64,000 nt of DNA from Phaeobacter sp. 22II1-1F12B (GCF_002210165.1 NZ_AQQP01000001.1:124001-188000); one strand, 5' to 3'. Counted from the stretch's first letter, positions 45,567-55,304 are shown. The notes: generated from the sequence alone by a model not told the origin. Program-made: numbers and translations.

Positions 45567-48296
45567 CTATTCTGCGGCGATCGTCCGTACTTCGCCGGGG
45601 CGATAATTGAGGATCGGTGCCAGCCAGCGTTCCACTTCCTCGATATCCATCCCCTTGCGGGCGGCATAATCTTCGACCTGATCTCGTTCGACCTTGGCCA
45701 CGCCAAAGTAATAGGCGTCGGGATGGCCGATATAGATGCCCGAAACCGAAGATCCCGGCCACATCGCCATGCTCTCGGTTAGTTCAACACCCGTTGCCTC
45801 TTCGGTCTGCAGCAGATCGAACAGCGTCCGTTTCTCAGTGTGATCCGGCTGTGCGGGATAACCCGGCGCGGGGCGGATACCGTCATAGGGCTCCCCGATC
45901 AGTTCCTCGGGCGTATAGGCCTCGCCATTGGCATAGCCCCAATAGTCGCGACGCACCCGCTGGTGCAGCATCTCGGCCATCGCCTCGGCAAACCGGTCCG
46001 CCAGCGCCTTGACCATGATGGCCGAATAGTCGTCACCGTTCTTTTCGAATTCTTGCGCAATCGCGATCTCTTCGGGCCCTGCCGTAACGGTGAAACCGCC
46101 AACCCAGTCCGCCACGCCTTCGGGCGCGACAAAATCGGCAAGCGCAAGGTTCGGACTGTCTCGGCGCTTGCTGGTCTGCTGACGCAGCGTGTGGAACTTG
46201 GCGAGCCGTTCCTTTCGGTCGGAATCCTTGAACAACTGGATGTCATCCCCGTCCCGGTTCGCAGGCCAAAAGCCAACGACAGCGCGCGGACCGAACCAAC
46301 TTTCCCCGATGATCCGTTGCAGCATCGCCTGCGCGTCATTGAACAGCCCCCGCGCGGCCTCACCGTATTTCTCGTCGTCGAGAATACGCGGATAAACGCC
46401 CTTCAGCTCCCAAGTCTGAAAGAACGGTGTCCAGTCGATATATTGCGCGATCTCCGCCAGATCCCAGTCGTCGATCACCTTGGACCCGTTAAAGGTGGGC
46501 TCCGCCACCTGATACTCTGACCAGTCGATCTGCATCGCGTTGGCACGGGCCTTGGCAAGCGGTAGTCGCGATTTGGCCCGCTCGGCGCGTTCATGCCGTT
46601 CCGCCACCTCGGAATATTCCTCGCGGATGCCTTGTATATAAGGGTCGCGCGCCGTCTTGCTCAGCAAGGAAGACACCACACCGACCGCACGACTGGCATC
46701 GGTCACGTAAATCGCCTGATTCCGCGTGTACTGCGGCGCGATCTTTACGGCTGTATGCACTTTCGACGTGGTCGCCCCGCCGATCAGCAGCGGAATATCG
46801 AAGCCTTCGCGCTCAAGCTCATTCGCCAGATGCACCATCTCGTCCAGCGACGGCGTGATCAGACCTGACAGGCCGATCACATCCACATCATGCGCCTTTG
46901 CTTCCTCAAGAATCTTCTGAGGCGGGACCATCACACCCAGGTCGATGATTTCGTAATTATTGCAGGCCAGCACGACGCCAACGATATTCTTACCGATATC
47001 ATGGACGTCGCCTTTCACGGTGGCCATCAGAACGGTTCCGGCAGTGTCTTTCCCCCCGCCGCCGTTCTGACGCTTTTCCTCTTCCATGTAGGGCAAGAGA
47101 ACGGCGACCGCCTGCTTCATCACGCGCGCCGATTTGACCACCTGCGGGAGGAACATCTTGCCCGCGCCGAACAGGTCACCGACGACATTCATCCCCGCCA
47201 TCAGCGGTCCTTCGATCACCTCAAGCGGCTTATCCGCAGAGACGCGTGCGGCCTCGGTATCTTCCTCGACGAACTCGGTAATCCCGTTGACCAGCGCATG
47301 TTCCAACCGTTTTTCAACCGGCCACTCGCGCCAGGCAAGGTCGCGCTTCTTCTCTTCGCGCTTGTCGCCCCGGAACCTCTCGGCGATCTCCAAAAGGTTC
47401 TCCGTCGCGTTCCCGCCCTTGGCCGGTTCGCGGTTCAGCACCACGTCTTCGCAGGCCTCGCGCAAATCCGCATCGATCTGGTCGTAAACCGCAAGCTGCC
47501 CCGCGTTCACGATCCCCATATCCATCCCCGCCTTGATGGCATGATAAAGGAACACGGCGTGCATCGCCTCGCGCACCGGTTCATTGCCGCGAAAGCTGAA
47601 GGACAGGTTCGAAACCCCGCCCGAAATGTGACAATGCGGCAGGTTCTCGCGGATCCAGCGGGTGGCCTCGATGAAATCGACGCCATAGTTGTCGTGCTCT
47701 TCGATCCCCGTCGCCACAGCAAAGACGTTCGGGTCAAAGATGATATCCTCGGGAGGAAAGCCGACCTCCTCGGTCAAAATCCTGTAGGCCCGTGCGCATA
47801 TCTCTGTCTTGCGTTCAAAGGTGTCGGCCTGACCGTCCTCGTCAAAGGCCATGACCACGACCGCCGCACCGTAAGCCAGACACAGCCCCGCGTGATGCAG
47901 AAACGCTTCCTCGCCTTCCTTGAGAGAGATTGAATTGACCACCGGCTTTCCCTGCACGCATTGCAGACCGGCCTCGATCACTTCCCATTTGGAGCTATCG
48001 ATCATGATCGGCACCCGGGCGATATCAGGCTCTGCAGCGACCAGATTGAGGAATTCGATCATTGCCTGTTTGCTGTCGATCAGACCCTCATCCATGTTGA
48101 TGTCGATGATCTGGGCACCGTTTTCGACCTGATCCCGCGCCACGTCGAGCGCGGCGGCATAATCGCGATTGGTGATCAGTTTGCGAAAGCGGGCGGACCC
48201 GGTGACATTGGTCCGCTCCCCCACGTTCACGAAAGGGATCTCATTTGTCAGAACAAAGGGCTCAAGACCGGACAGGCGAAGCAACGGTTCACGCAT
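45567..48296 (-). CDS. cobalamin-dependent methionine synthase, folate/B12/activation part
   Basis: The start is the ATG at 48296 ([14 protein letters not shown]). The 909-residue protein contains the pterin-binding domain ([14 protein letters not shown], about 24-37, and INMDEG), the B12-binding modules ([11 protein letters not shown], with the cobalt-ligating histidine) and the C-terminal SAM-activation domain ([15 protein letters not shown]). The homocysteine domain is encoded separately just upstream, and the two genes overlap by 8 bases. Together they carry out the reaction of single-chain MetH: homocysteine to methionine with 5-methyl-THF. Confidence 0.93.
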   Translation of the reverse strand: MREPLLRLSGLEPFVLTNEIPFVNVGERTNVTGSARFRKLITNRDYAAALDVARDQVENGAQIIDINMDEGLIDSKQAMIEFLNLVAAEPDIARVPIMIDSSKWEVIEAGLQCVQGKPVVNSISLKEGEEAFLHHAGLCLAYGAAVVVMAFDEDGQADTFERKTEICARAYRILTEEVGFPPEDIIFDPNVFAVATGIEEHDNYGVDFIEATRWIRENLPHCHISGGVSNLSFSFRGNEPVREAMHAVFLYHAIKAGMDMGIVNAGQLAVYDQIDADLREACEDVVLNREPAKGGNATENLLEIAERFRGDKREEKKRDLAWREWPVEKRLEHALVNGITEFVEEDTEAARVSADKPLEVIEGPLMAGMNVVGDLFGAGKMFLPQVVKSARVMKQAVAVLLPYMEEEKRQNGGGGKDTAGTVLMATVKGDVHDIGKNIVGVVLACNNYEIIDLGVMVPPQKILEEAKAHDVDVIGLSGLITPSLDEMVHLANELEREGFDIPLLIGGATTSKVHTAVKIAPQYTRNQAIYVTDASRAVGVVSSLLSKTARDPYIQGIREEYSEVAERHERAERAKSRLPLAKARANAMQIDWSEYQVAEPTFNGSKVIDDWDLAEIAQYIDWTPFFQTWELKGVYPRILDDEKYGEAARGLFNDAQAMLQRIIGESWFGPRAVVGFWPANRDGDDIQLFKDSDRKERLAKFHTLRQQTSKRRDSPNLALADFVAPEGVADWVGGFTVTAGPEEIAIAQEFEKNGDDYSAIMVKALADRFAEAMAEMLHQRVRRDYWGYANGEAYTPEELIGEPYDGIRPAPGYPAQPDHTEKRTLFDLLQTEEATGVELTESMAMWPGSSVSGIYIGHPDAYYFGVAKVERDQVEDYAARKGMDIEEVERWLAPILNYRPGEVRTIAAE

Positions 48297-49338
48297 CGGC
48301 TTTCTCCCCGATCTTGCGCGGCGCATAACCGGCGACATGCGCGGCAATGGCGCGGATATGGTCCGGCGTTGTGCCGCAGCAGCCCCCGACCACGTTCACC
48401 AGCCCCTCTTTCGCAAAGATTTCCACCTTGCCGGCCGTGTCCTCGGCCTCTTCGTCATATTGACCAAACGCGTTCGGCAGGCCCGCGTTCGGATAGGCGC
48501 AGATAAAGGTTTCCGCCACACCGGCCAGCTCCGAAAGGTGCGGGCGCATGGCATCGGCGCCCAGCGCGCAATTCAGCCCAACGGTAAAGGGCTGCGCATG
48601 GCGCACCGAATGCCAGAAAGCCGTGGGTGTCTGCCCTGAAAGTGTCCGACCAGAGGCATCGGTGATCGTACCGGAAATCATGATCGGCAGCCGCTTGCCA
48701 TGCTCGGCAAAGGCTTCGAAACAGGCGAAAATCGCAGCCTTTGCATTCAGCGTGTCAAAGATTGTCTCGATCAGGATCAGGTCGGACCCGCCCGCGATCA
48801 ACCCGCGTATCTGCTGCCCGTAGGCTTGGCGGAGATCGTCGAAAGTCACCGCACGATAGCCGGGGTCGTTCACATCCGGGCTGATCGACGCTGTCCGGTT
48901 GGTCGGCCCAACGGCCCCCGCGACCCAGCGTGGCTTGCCGTCCTTGGCCGTGGCGCGATCCACCGCGCGCCGCGCAATCCGCGCGCCTTCCGCGTTCAGA
49001 TCATGCACCGCGTCTTCCAGCGCGTAATCGGCCTGCGCGATGGTGGTCGAGGAAAACGTGTTGGTCTCGACAATATCCGCCCCCGCCATCGCGAAATCGA
49101 AATGGATATCCTCGACGGCCTGGGGCTGCGTCAGGATCAGCAGGTCGTTATTGCCCTTTTGCGGGTGATCCGTGTGATAGGCGCAGGCATGCCCCCCATG
49201 TCCGCGATAGGCGTCTTCATCCAGCCCAAGCGACTGGATCTGCGTCCCCATCGCCCCGTCAAGAACAAGGATCCGTTCCTGCGCGGCCCGGGTCAGCGCG
49301 TCATAGGTTTCGGTTTTCGGCAGGCGAAAGCTGTGCAT
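48289..49338 (-). CDS. methionine synthase, homocysteine S-methyltransferase subunit
   Basis: The 349-residue protein is the Hcy-binding TIM barrel of MetH alone: [14 protein letters not shown], zinc ligand C in [12 protein letters not shown] and the CC pair in GGCCGTTP. Its end ([11 protein letters not shown]) coincides with the domain boundary of single-chain MetH, and the following gene resumes at the next domain. The overlap of the stop with the next start gives coupling. This is a natural split rather than an obvious mutation. A 17-base palindrome lies about 80 bases upstream. Confidence 0.9.
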   Translation of the reverse strand: MHSFRLPKTETYDALTRAAQERILVLDGAMGTQIQSLGLDEDAYRGHGGHACAYHTDHPQKGNNDLLILTQPQAVEDIHFDFAMAGADIVETNTFSSTTIAQADYALEDAVHDLNAEGARIARRAVDRATAKDGKPRWVAGAVGPTNRTASISPDVNDPGYRAVTFDDLRQAYGQQIRGLIAGGSDLILIETIFDTLNAKAAIFACFEAFAEHGKRLPIMISGTITDASGRTLSGQTPTAFWHSVRHAQPFTVGLNCALGADAMRPHLSELAGVAETFICAYPNAGLPNAFGQYDEEAEDTAGKVEIFAKEGLVNVVGGCCGTTPDHIRAIAAHVAGYAPRKIGEKADA

Positions 49339-49414
49339 ATCAAACTCGTTTGTGGTGAACCCCTGACATAGAAGCCACAGCTTCGGTGAGCAAATTCATG
49401 TTTGGCGGGATAAT

Positions 49415-49431
49415 CATGAGGAAACCTCATG
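49415..49431. promoter_or_regulatory. 17-base perfect palindrome upstream of the methionine synthase genes
   Basis: CATGAGG-AAA-CCTCATG is a perfect inverted repeat with a 3-base spacer, 77 bases before the start of the homocysteine-domain gene. The spacing suits an operator for a dimeric regulator of methionine genes. No U-run follows, so it is not a terminator. Confidence 0.45.
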
Positions 49432-49458
49432 TTAGGCCGCGGGACGGTATGGTGCTCC

Positions 49459-49600
49459 CTAGACAACCAAATCAAAGTTGCCGCCGATCTCCTGATGACC
49501 ATCGGCCCGCTTCTGCTCCCCTTCCCGATATTCCAGCGGCAGTTCCTTCAGGCGTTCATCACCTTGGGCATCAAGTAACCACTGCTCATTGAAAGGGTTG
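49459..49600 (-). pseudogene. possible gene remnant or small unannotated gene
   Basis: An open frame ending in a TAG at 49459-49461 carries a charged, soluble sequence (LKELPLEYREGEQKRADGHQ and on to NFDLVV). It looks coding, but no good start with a ribosome-binding site is visible; upstream it runs antisense into the P450 5' end. It may be the C-terminal remnant of a lost gene. I do not recognise a family. Confidence 0.3.
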
Positions 49601-49657
49601 CTGGAACAACGACCCCTCGCTAGGCTGAGTTCACGCAGTTCTGGGGAGGAGCCTGCC

Positions 49658-50848
49658 GTGACAACGACTCTTGCGCCTGTCGCACCCGTCGATACCGATA
49701 TCACGATCGAGCAGCTCACGCTCGATCCCTATTCGATTTTCAAACGCCTGCGCGCCGAGAACCCGGTGCTCAAGATCAAATCGATCAACCGCACCCTGCT
49801 GACCCGCGCCGAAGACACCAAATACGTCAAGGAAAATCCGGCTCTCTTCAGTTCGGACGATCCCAGTACGCCGATGGAGCGCGCCTTTCGCGCCCATACG
49901 CTTATGCGCAAAGATGCCGAGGAACATTTGGCCGAGCGTAACGCGATGGCGCCCACCTTTGCGGGCAAGAACATCAAGGGCTGCTGGGAACCGATCTATA
50001 CCAAGATTGCCGAGGATTTTGTCGCCTCCCTGCCGCGCGGCGAAACCGTGGACCTGTTCAAACACCTTGCCGCGCCCTATGCCGCGCGCTGCCTGAAACA
50101 CCTGCTTGGCATCGAAGAGGCAAGCGATGCCGACATGGAACGGTGGAGCCAGACCCTGATCGACGGGGCGGGCAACTTTGGCTACCGGCAGGAACTTTTC
50201 GACCTCTGCGATACGGCCAATGATGAAATGGATGCGCTGTTTCACGCGACGATCCCGCGTCACAAGGCCGATCCGAACGCTTCGGCGCTCTCTGTCATGG
50301 TAAACGCCGAGGATCCGATCCCGCTCAGCCAGATATTCGCGAATATCAAGATCGCCATCGGCGGCGGCATCAACGAACCACGCGATGCAATGCTGACCAT
50401 TCTCTACGGTCTGATGACCAACCCGGACCAGATGGAGGCCTGCAAGAAAGACGCGCTTTGGGGGCAGGCTTTCGAGGAAGGCGTGCGCTGGGTCGCCCCG
50501 ATCCAGGCCAGTTCGCGCTTGGTGATGGAGGACACGGTGATCCGGGGATATCACATCCCAAAGGGCGACGTGGTGATGACCTCGCAAGCCTCGGCCTGCC
50601 ATGACGAGGCGCTTTACGACAAACCCGAGGAATACAACATTTTCCGACCCAAAGTGCCGCATCAGGCTTTTGGCAACGGACCGCATTTCTGTCAGGGCAC
50701 CCATATCGCGCGGCGCATGCTGGCCAATATCATGCTGCCGATGCTGTTTGACCGCTTCCCAGATATGACCCTGCCCGATCCCGGTGCGGTACAGTTCTAC
50801 GGGTTCGGCTTCCGCGGTCCGCTCTCGCTGCCTGTGACCCTGAATTAG
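49658..50848 (+). CDS. cytochrome P450
   Basis: The start is the GTG at 49658, with GGGGAGGA 7 bases upstream. The 396-residue protein has the haem-ligand loop FGNGPHFCQGTHIARR, the FRPKVPHQ-type meander preceding it, and the K-helix ExxR-like region (FEEGVRWV). In the I-helix the usual acid-threonine pair is GGGINEPRDAM, with proline instead of threonine. It hydroxylates an unidentified substrate and needs a ferredoxin partner not encoded nearby. An orphan TRAP binding protein follows it 65 bases downstream. Confidence 0.92.
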   Translation: MTTTLAPVAPVDTDITIEQLTLDPYSIFKRLRAENPVLKIKSINRTLLTRAEDTKYVKENPALFSSDDPSTPMERAFRAHTLMRKDAEEHLAERNAMAPTFAGKNIKGCWEPIYTKIAEDFVASLPRGETVDLFKHLAAPYAARCLKHLLGIEEASDADMERWSQTLIDGAGNFGYRQELFDLCDTANDEMDALFHATIPRHKADPNASALSVMVNAEDPIPLSQIFANIKIAIGGGINEPRDAMLTILYGLMTNPDQMEACKKDALWGQAFEEGVRWVAPIQASSRLVMEDTVIRGYHIPKGDVVMTSQASACHDEALYDKPEEYNIFRPKVPHQAFGNGPHFCQGTHIARRMLANIMLPMLFDRFPDMTLPDPGAVQFYGFGFRGPLSLPVTLN

Positions 50849-50913
50849 ACCCTAACAAAGCGAATACCAACAGCGCCGGGATAAACCTGCGCATCTTTCT
50901 CGGGAGGAGAACC

Positions 50914-51954
50914 ATGAAGAAACGCACTCTGCTTGGGGCAGCATTTTCCGCTGTTCTGGCGTCGACTCTATGGCCGGTCGCGACGACTGCCCAAGAGGTG
51001 ACGCTCAAGCTGCACCAATTCCTGCCAGCGCCGGCGACAGTGCCAAAGCTGATCCTGAAGCCATGGGCCGAACGGGTCGAAGAAGCCTCGGACGGGCGCA
51101 TTAAGATCGACCATTTCGACGCGATGGCGCTTGGCGGCACCCCTCCCAGCCTGATGGATCAGGCCATCGACGGGTCTGCCGATCTCATCATGACTGTCGT
51201 GGGCTATACGCCGGGCCGTTTCCCCAAGACCGAGGTCTTTGAACTGCCCTTCATGATGACCGACCCGATTGCGACCTCCAAGGCCTTCATGGACCTTGTA
51301 GAGACTGATTTGCAGGGAGAAGAGTACAAGGACGTCAAGATTCTCGGCGCATGGGTACATGGTCCCGGCGTGGTGCATTCGCGCAATGGCGTCACCAAGC
51401 TCGAGGATATGGAAGGCCTCAAGATGCGCGGCCCGACCCGCGTAATCACCGACATGCTGCGCGAACTGGGCGCGACCCCGGTTGGCATGCCGCTGCCCGC
51501 CATCCCCGAGTCGCTGTCCAAGGGCGTCATCGACGGTACCGTGATCCCATGGGAAGTCACCCCCGCGATCAAGCTGTCAGAGCTTATCGGCCACGGCACC
51601 GAATTCACCAATTCGAAAGAGGCCCTGTATACCGCGACCATCGTGCTTGCGATGAACAAGGCCAAATACGACGCGATGCCCGACGATCTCAAAGCGATCC
51701 TCGATGCGGAATCCGGCCAGAAACTGTCCGAATTCGCCGCGCAGGTCATGTATGAGCGTGACGATCCGGGCCGCGAACTGGCGCTGTCGAACGGGTCCGA
51801 GATCATCCAGCTCGACGAGGCTGAAATCGCCCGCTGGAAGGAAAAAGCCCAGCCGGTGATCGAACGCTGGAAAGAGGAAATGGCCGCAAAAGACATCGAC
51901 GGCGAAGCATTGATCGAAAAGGCCCGCGCGCTGATCGAAAAACACGGCGGCTAA
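50914..51954 (+). CDS. TRAP transporter solute-binding protein, DctP type, without membrane subunits nearby
   Basis: The 346-residue protein has a signal peptide (MKKRTLLGAAFSAVLASTLW...TTAQE) and a DctP fold: LKLHQFLPAPATVPK, the ligand arginine region GLKMRGPTRVI and VIPWEVTPAIKL. TRAP carriers need DctQ and DctM subunits, which are absent. It may serve distant TRAP subunits, or bind a ligand for sensing. GGAGGAG lies 5 bases upstream of the ATG. Its position behind the P450 suggests a shared substrate, possibly an acidic or aromatic compound. Confidence 0.9.
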   Translation: MKKRTLLGAAFSAVLASTLWPVATTAQEVTLKLHQFLPAPATVPKLILKPWAERVEEASDGRIKIDHFDAMALGGTPPSLMDQAIDGSADLIMTVVGYTPGRFPKTEVFELPFMMTDPIATSKAFMDLVETDLQGEEYKDVKILGAWVHGPGVVHSRNGVTKLEDMEGLKMRGPTRVITDMLRELGATPVGMPLPAIPESLSKGVIDGTVIPWEVTPAIKLSELIGHGTEFTNSKEALYTATIVLAMNKAKYDAMPDDLKAILDAESGQKLSEFAAQVMYERDDPGRELALSNGSEIIQLDEAEIARWKEKAQPVIERWKEEMAAKDIDGEALIEKARALIEKHGG

Positions 51955-51967
51955 TAACATCGCGATC

Positions 51968-51994
51968 AGGGGCGCGAAACGACAGCGCGCCCCT
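51968..51994. terminator. hairpin between DctP and cupin genes
   Basis: A perfect 9-bp stem (AGGGGCGCG / CGCGCCCCT) with a 9-base loop lies between two convergent stops. The following plus-strand sequence is not a strong U-run. Probably a two-sided terminator. Confidence 0.7.
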
Positions 51995-52008
51995 ATATCA
52001 GTGTCTAA

Positions 52009-52425
52009 TTAAGGGTTTTCGGCAAACCATGCGACGATCTCGGGCATGTTCCGCTCGAACCCGCCCGGAATAAACAGGTTCAACAGCCGCGCAGGCCCGG
52101 CCCCGGGATTGCGAAAATCATGGGTGACACCGGCGGGGATACGGATAAAGCTCCCCTCGCCAAAACCGCGCCATTTCTCGCCCATCAGCACCTCGGGTGC
52201 GCCTTCCAGCACATAGAAAATCTCGTCATTGGCGTCGTGGTGATGGGCGCCAACACCCTCCTGCCCCGGCGCCATCCGCCATTCCGAAACTGAATATCCC
52301 GCGCCGGTCTCGGCCTCGTCCGCTTTGAACAGGGCCGTCAGCTTGCCCATCTCATAGCGTCGCCCTTCATCGCGCCCCAGTATGATCACCGCCTTGCGCG
52401 CCGTTTCTTCCTCGTCGTCACCCAT
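52009..52425 (-). CDS. cupin-domain protein
   Basis: The 138-residue single-domain cupin has GVGAHHHDANDEIFYVLEG (the G(X)5HXH(X)3-4E(X)6G metal motif) and the second motif GSFIRIPAGVTHDFRNPG with its histidine. Both metal-ligand sets are complete, so it likely binds a divalent metal. The reaction is unknown. It stands alone, convergent with the DctP gene and divergent from rnd by 192 bases. Confidence 0.85.
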   Translation of the reverse strand: MGDDEEETARKAVIILGRDEGRRYEMGKLTALFKADEAETGAGYSVSEWRMAPGQEGVGAHHHDANDEIFYVLEGAPEVLMGEKWRGFGEGSFIRIPAGVTHDFRNPGAGPARLLNLFIPGGFERNMPEIVAWFAENP

Positions 52426-52617
52426 CGTATGCCCCGGTCTTCGCTATTGACCGAGGTTACGATATGCCCCCTTTCCCGCAAACAGGATTATCCTGCATGT
52501 CGCGTCTTCCCGCCGGAGCCAGCAGCCCTCGCCACGCGCGCCCGTTGAGTTTGCGTTGAAAAAGACCTATCTCGGCGGGGACGGCCGCCCAAGCGGCACT
52601 TGCAAGGAACGACCCGC

Positions 52618-53232
52618 GTGGCAAATCACCTCTACCAGAACGACCTGCCCGACGGGCTGACCCTTGGCCCCATCGTCGCGATCGACTGCGAAACCATGGG
52701 GCTTAACCCCCATCGCGACCGGCTCTGCGTGATCCAGATGTCCGACGGGGACGGCAATTCCCACATCGTGCAGGTTGCCAAGGGCCAGACCGAGGCGCCG
52801 AATCTCTGCAAGATGCTGACCGATCCAAAGGTATTGAAACTCTTTCATTTCGGGCGCTTCGATATCGCCGCCATGTATCACGCCTTTGGTGCACTGGCCG
52901 CGCCGGTCTATTGCACCAAGATCGCCAGCCGCCTCATCCGGACCTACACGGATCGCCACGGGCTCAAGAACCTCACGCAGGAACTGATCGGCGTCGATAT
53001 CTCCAAGCAGCAACAGATGAGCGACTGGGGTGCCGAAAAGCTGACCGATGCGCAGCTTGAATATGCCGCCTCGGACGTTCTGTACCTGCACCAGCTCAAG
53101 GAAAAGCTCGACGAACGGCTCGCCCGCGAAGGCCGCACCGAGCTTGCGCAAAGCTGTTTCGATTTCCTGCCCACCCGGTCGCTGCTCGATCTCGAAGGCT
53201 GGCCCGAAATCGACATTTTCGCCCACTCATGA
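52618..53232 (+). CDS. rnd: ribonuclease D-like 3'-5' exonuclease without HRDC domains
   Basis: The start is the GTG at 52618 (MANHLYQNDL), with AAGGA at 52604-52608. The 204-residue protein is the DEDD exonuclease domain alone: IDCETMGL (D and E), LFHFGRFDIA (H/D), and the C-terminal LEYAASDVLYLHQL (Y-DxxxD). It lacks the HRDC domains of E. coli RNase D, as is usual for short alphaproteobacterial forms. It trims tRNA or other RNA 3' ends. Its stop overlaps kdsD by ATGA. Confidence 0.88.
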   Translation: MANHLYQNDLPDGLTLGPIVAIDCETMGLNPHRDRLCVIQMSDGDGNSHIVQVAKGQTEAPNLCKMLTDPKVLKLFHFGRFDIAAMYHAFGALAAPVYCTKIASRLIRTYTDRHGLKNLTQELIGVDISKQQQMSDWGAEKLTDAQLEYAASDVLYLHQLKEKLDERLAREGRTELAQSCFDFLPTRSLLDLEGWPEIDIFAHS

Positions 53233-54194
53233 CCGAGTCGGAGTCATTCCTCGCCACGGCGCGCCAGGTCATCACGGACGAGGCGCGCGCGCTGGATGTG
53301 CTGGCCGGACAGCTTGATCAGGGATTTGTCGACACCCTGCGCCTGATGCTGGATGCCACCGGTCGCGTCATCGTCAGCGGCATCGGCAAATCCGGTCACA
53401 TCGGGCGCAAGATCGCCGCGACGCTGGCAAGCACCGGCACGCCCGCGCATTTCGTCCACCCGGCCGAGGCCAGCCACGGCGATCTTGGCATGGTTTCCAA
53501 GGGCGATGTCGTGCTGGCGATCTCGAATTCGGGCGAGGCACCCGAACTGGCCAACCTCGTCGCCTATACACGCCGGTTCGGCATTCCGCTGATCGGGCTT
53601 TCCAGCAAGCCGGAAAGCTCGCTCATGACGCAGGCGGATGCGCATCTGCTGATTCCGTCGATGGGCGAGGCCTGTGGTTTTGGCATCGTACCGTCGATCT
53701 CGACCACGCTGACGCTCGCAATGGGCGACGCGCTGGCCATCGCTCTGATGAAGTACCGTGATTTCCAGGCCGAAAATTTCCGTGACTTTCACCCCGGCGG
53801 CAAACTGGGGGCACAGCTTACCAAGGTGCGCGACCTCATGCATGCCGCCGAGGAACTGCCGCTGGTCACGCCGCAGACACCAATGCCGGAAACCATCGCC
53901 GAAATCGGGCGCAAATCCTTTGGCATGGTCGGCGTCATCGAAGACGGCAATCTTGTCGGCATCATCACCGATGGTGACCTGCGCCGCCAGCTCGACGGGC
54001 TGATGACCCGCACCGCCGGCGATGTCATGACCCGCAACCCGCAGACCGTCCGACCCGATGCGCTTGCCGAGGAAGGTGCCGCCGTCATGAACAAGCGCGG
54101 CATCACCTGTCTCTTCGTGACCGAACATGATGCGCCTGCTCCGGCCCTTGGCCTGCTGCATATTCACGACTGCCTCCGCGCCGGTCTCGGCTAA
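53229..54194 (+). CDS. kdsD: arabinose-5-phosphate isomerase (KpsF/GutQ family)
   Basis: The 321-residue protein has an N-terminal SIS domain (about 35-175; SGIGKSGHIGRKIAATLASTG and SNSGEAPEL) and two CBS domains (about 205-320). It interconverts ribulose-5-phosphate and arabinose-5-phosphate, the first step of Kdo synthesis for lipopolysaccharide. It overlaps the RNase D gene by 4 bases and precedes lptC-lptA-lptB, a typical order for LPS biogenesis genes. Confidence 0.92.
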   Translation: MTESESFLATARQVITDEARALDVLAGQLDQGFVDTLRLMLDATGRVIVSGIGKSGHIGRKIAATLASTGTPAHFVHPAEASHGDLGMVSKGDVVLAISNSGEAPELANLVAYTRRFGIPLIGLSSKPESSLMTQADAHLLIPSMGEACGFGIVPSISTTLTLAMGDALAIALMKYRDFQAENFRDFHPGGKLGAQLTKVRDLMHAAEELPLVTPQTPMPETIAEIGRKSFGMVGVIEDGNLVGIITDGDLRRQLDGLMTRTAGDVMTRNPQTVRPDALAEEGAAVMNKRGITCLFVTEHDAPAPALGLLHIHDCLRAGLG

Positions 54195-54209
54195 GGGGAG
54201 GCATGGGCG

Positions 54210-54806
54210 ATGGATCTCTATTCCCGGCTGGTTGCCATCTTCAAGGTGCTGCTGCCCCTTATCGCGCTGGGTATCCTCGCGACGCTTTTCCTGCTGTCCC
54301 GGGGCAGTAATTTCGAGGCGCGGATTCCCTTTGCCGACAGCGAGGTCGCCGAACGGACCCGCGGCCAGCAGATCACTGCACCGTTCTATTCCGGCACCAA
54401 CCAGAAGGGCGAAGAAATCGTTGTCCGCGCGGCCCTTGCCCGCCCCGGAGATGAAAACACACCCGCCGAGGCAACCGAGGTCAACGCAAAGCTGACCGCC
54501 ACCGACGGAGTCGAACTGACGCTCGACTCCGAAATGGTCCGCGTAGACATGCAAAGCGATGTCGCGACCTTTCAGGGAGGGGTGCGCATGACCACCTCGA
54601 CCGGGATCGATATCGAAACCGAAGAGCTCGAAACCACTCTTCAATATCTGTCGGGCCAGACTACCGGCACGATCTCCGGCACCGCTCCTTTCGGCGATCT
54701 GACAGCCGGACGGATGACCTTTGGTCCCGAAAATGACGACGGGCCCCTGCATGTTCTTTTCAACCAAGGTGTAAAGCTGATATACCTGCCGAAAAAATCG
54801 GATTAA
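54210..54806 (+). CDS. lptC: LPS export protein LptC
   Basis: The 198-residue protein has an N-terminal membrane anchor (VLLPLIALGILATLFLL, about 14-30) and a periplasmic beta-jellyroll with LTATDGVELTLDSEMVRVDMQSDVATFQGGVRM, the LptC signature. It links the LptB2FG complex to LptA in the periplasmic bridge carrying LPS. It starts 15 bases after kdsD and ends 5 bases before the lptA start. LptF and LptG are not in this window. Confidence 0.87.
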   Translation: MDLYSRLVAIFKVLLPLIALGILATLFLLSRGSNFEARIPFADSEVAERTRGQQITAPFYSGTNQKGEEIVVRAALARPGDENTPAEATEVNAKLTATDGVELTLDSEMVRVDMQSDVATFQGGVRMTTSTGIDIETEELETTLQYLSGQTTGTISGTAPFGDLTAGRMTFGPENDDGPLHVLFNQGVKLIYLPKKSD

Positions 54807-54811
54807 CTCAC

Positions 54812-55303
54812 TTGTTCCTTTATCGTTTCCTCATTTTCCCACTGTTTTTTGCCCTCGCCGCCATGCCCGCGACAGGCCAGACGAATGTCGCCTTCGGGGG
54901 TATCAAGGCCGACCCGACTCTCCCGGTCGAGGTCACGGCAGACTCGCTCGACGTGAATCAGGCAGACGGATCGGCAGAGTTCAAAGGCAATGTCCGCATC
55001 GGTCAGGGTGAGATGCGGATCTCGGCCCAGCGCGTGCTTGTCATCTATAATCAGGATCAAAGCACCATCCAGCGAATGGAGGCCGTCGGCGATGTGGTTC
55101 TGGTCAGCGGCCCCGACGCGGCCGAAGCCGATCGCGCCGATTACAGCATTGACACAGGCGTGATCGTGATGACCGGTAATGTGCTGTTGACGCAGGGTGC
55201 AAATGCGCTTTCTTCCAACAACATGACAGTGAACCTCACGACCGGCACCGCCCAGATGAATGGGCGCGTACGTACCATCCTTCAGAACGACGGCGGCAAC
55301 TGA
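54812..55303 (+). CDS. lptA: LPS transport periplasmic protein LptA
   Basis: The start is a TTG at 54812, 5 bases after lptC; no ATG fits as well. The 163-residue protein has a signal peptide (FLYRFLIFPLFFALAAMPATGQ) and the OstA-like repeat (VTADSLDVNQADGSAEFKGNVRIGQGEMRI), the beta-taco part that shields the lipid of LPS. It bridges LptC and LptD. The stop lies one base before the lptB ATG. Confidence 0.88.
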   Translation: MFLYRFLIFPLFFALAAMPATGQTNVAFGGIKADPTLPVEVTADSLDVNQADGSAEFKGNVRIGQGEMRISAQRVLVIYNQDQSTIQRMEAVGDVVLVSGPDAAEADRADYSIDTGVIVMTGNVLLTQGANALSSNNMTVNLTTGTAQMNGRVRTILQNDGGN

Positions 55304-55304
55304 T

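Larger units (their letters stand above)
49339..49657. other. 319-base intergenic region between methionine synthase and P450 genes
   Basis: The gap holds the divergent promoters, the 17-base palindrome at 49415-49431 and a minus-strand open frame (49459 to about 49600) with coding-like codon use. The RBS GGGGAGGA (49643-49650) for the P450 lies at its right end. I see no tRNA and no recognisable SAM-II or SAH riboswitch core. Confidence 0.6.

Noticed and set aside
48289-48296. Frameshift in methionine synthase
   Set aside because: The break falls exactly at the domain border, with stop and start overlapped and nothing missing; a natural split is more likely than an error.
49339-49414. SAM-II or SAH riboswitch before methionine synthase
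   Set aside because: I could not find the conserved core elements of either class in the minus-strand leader; the palindrome is better read as an operator.
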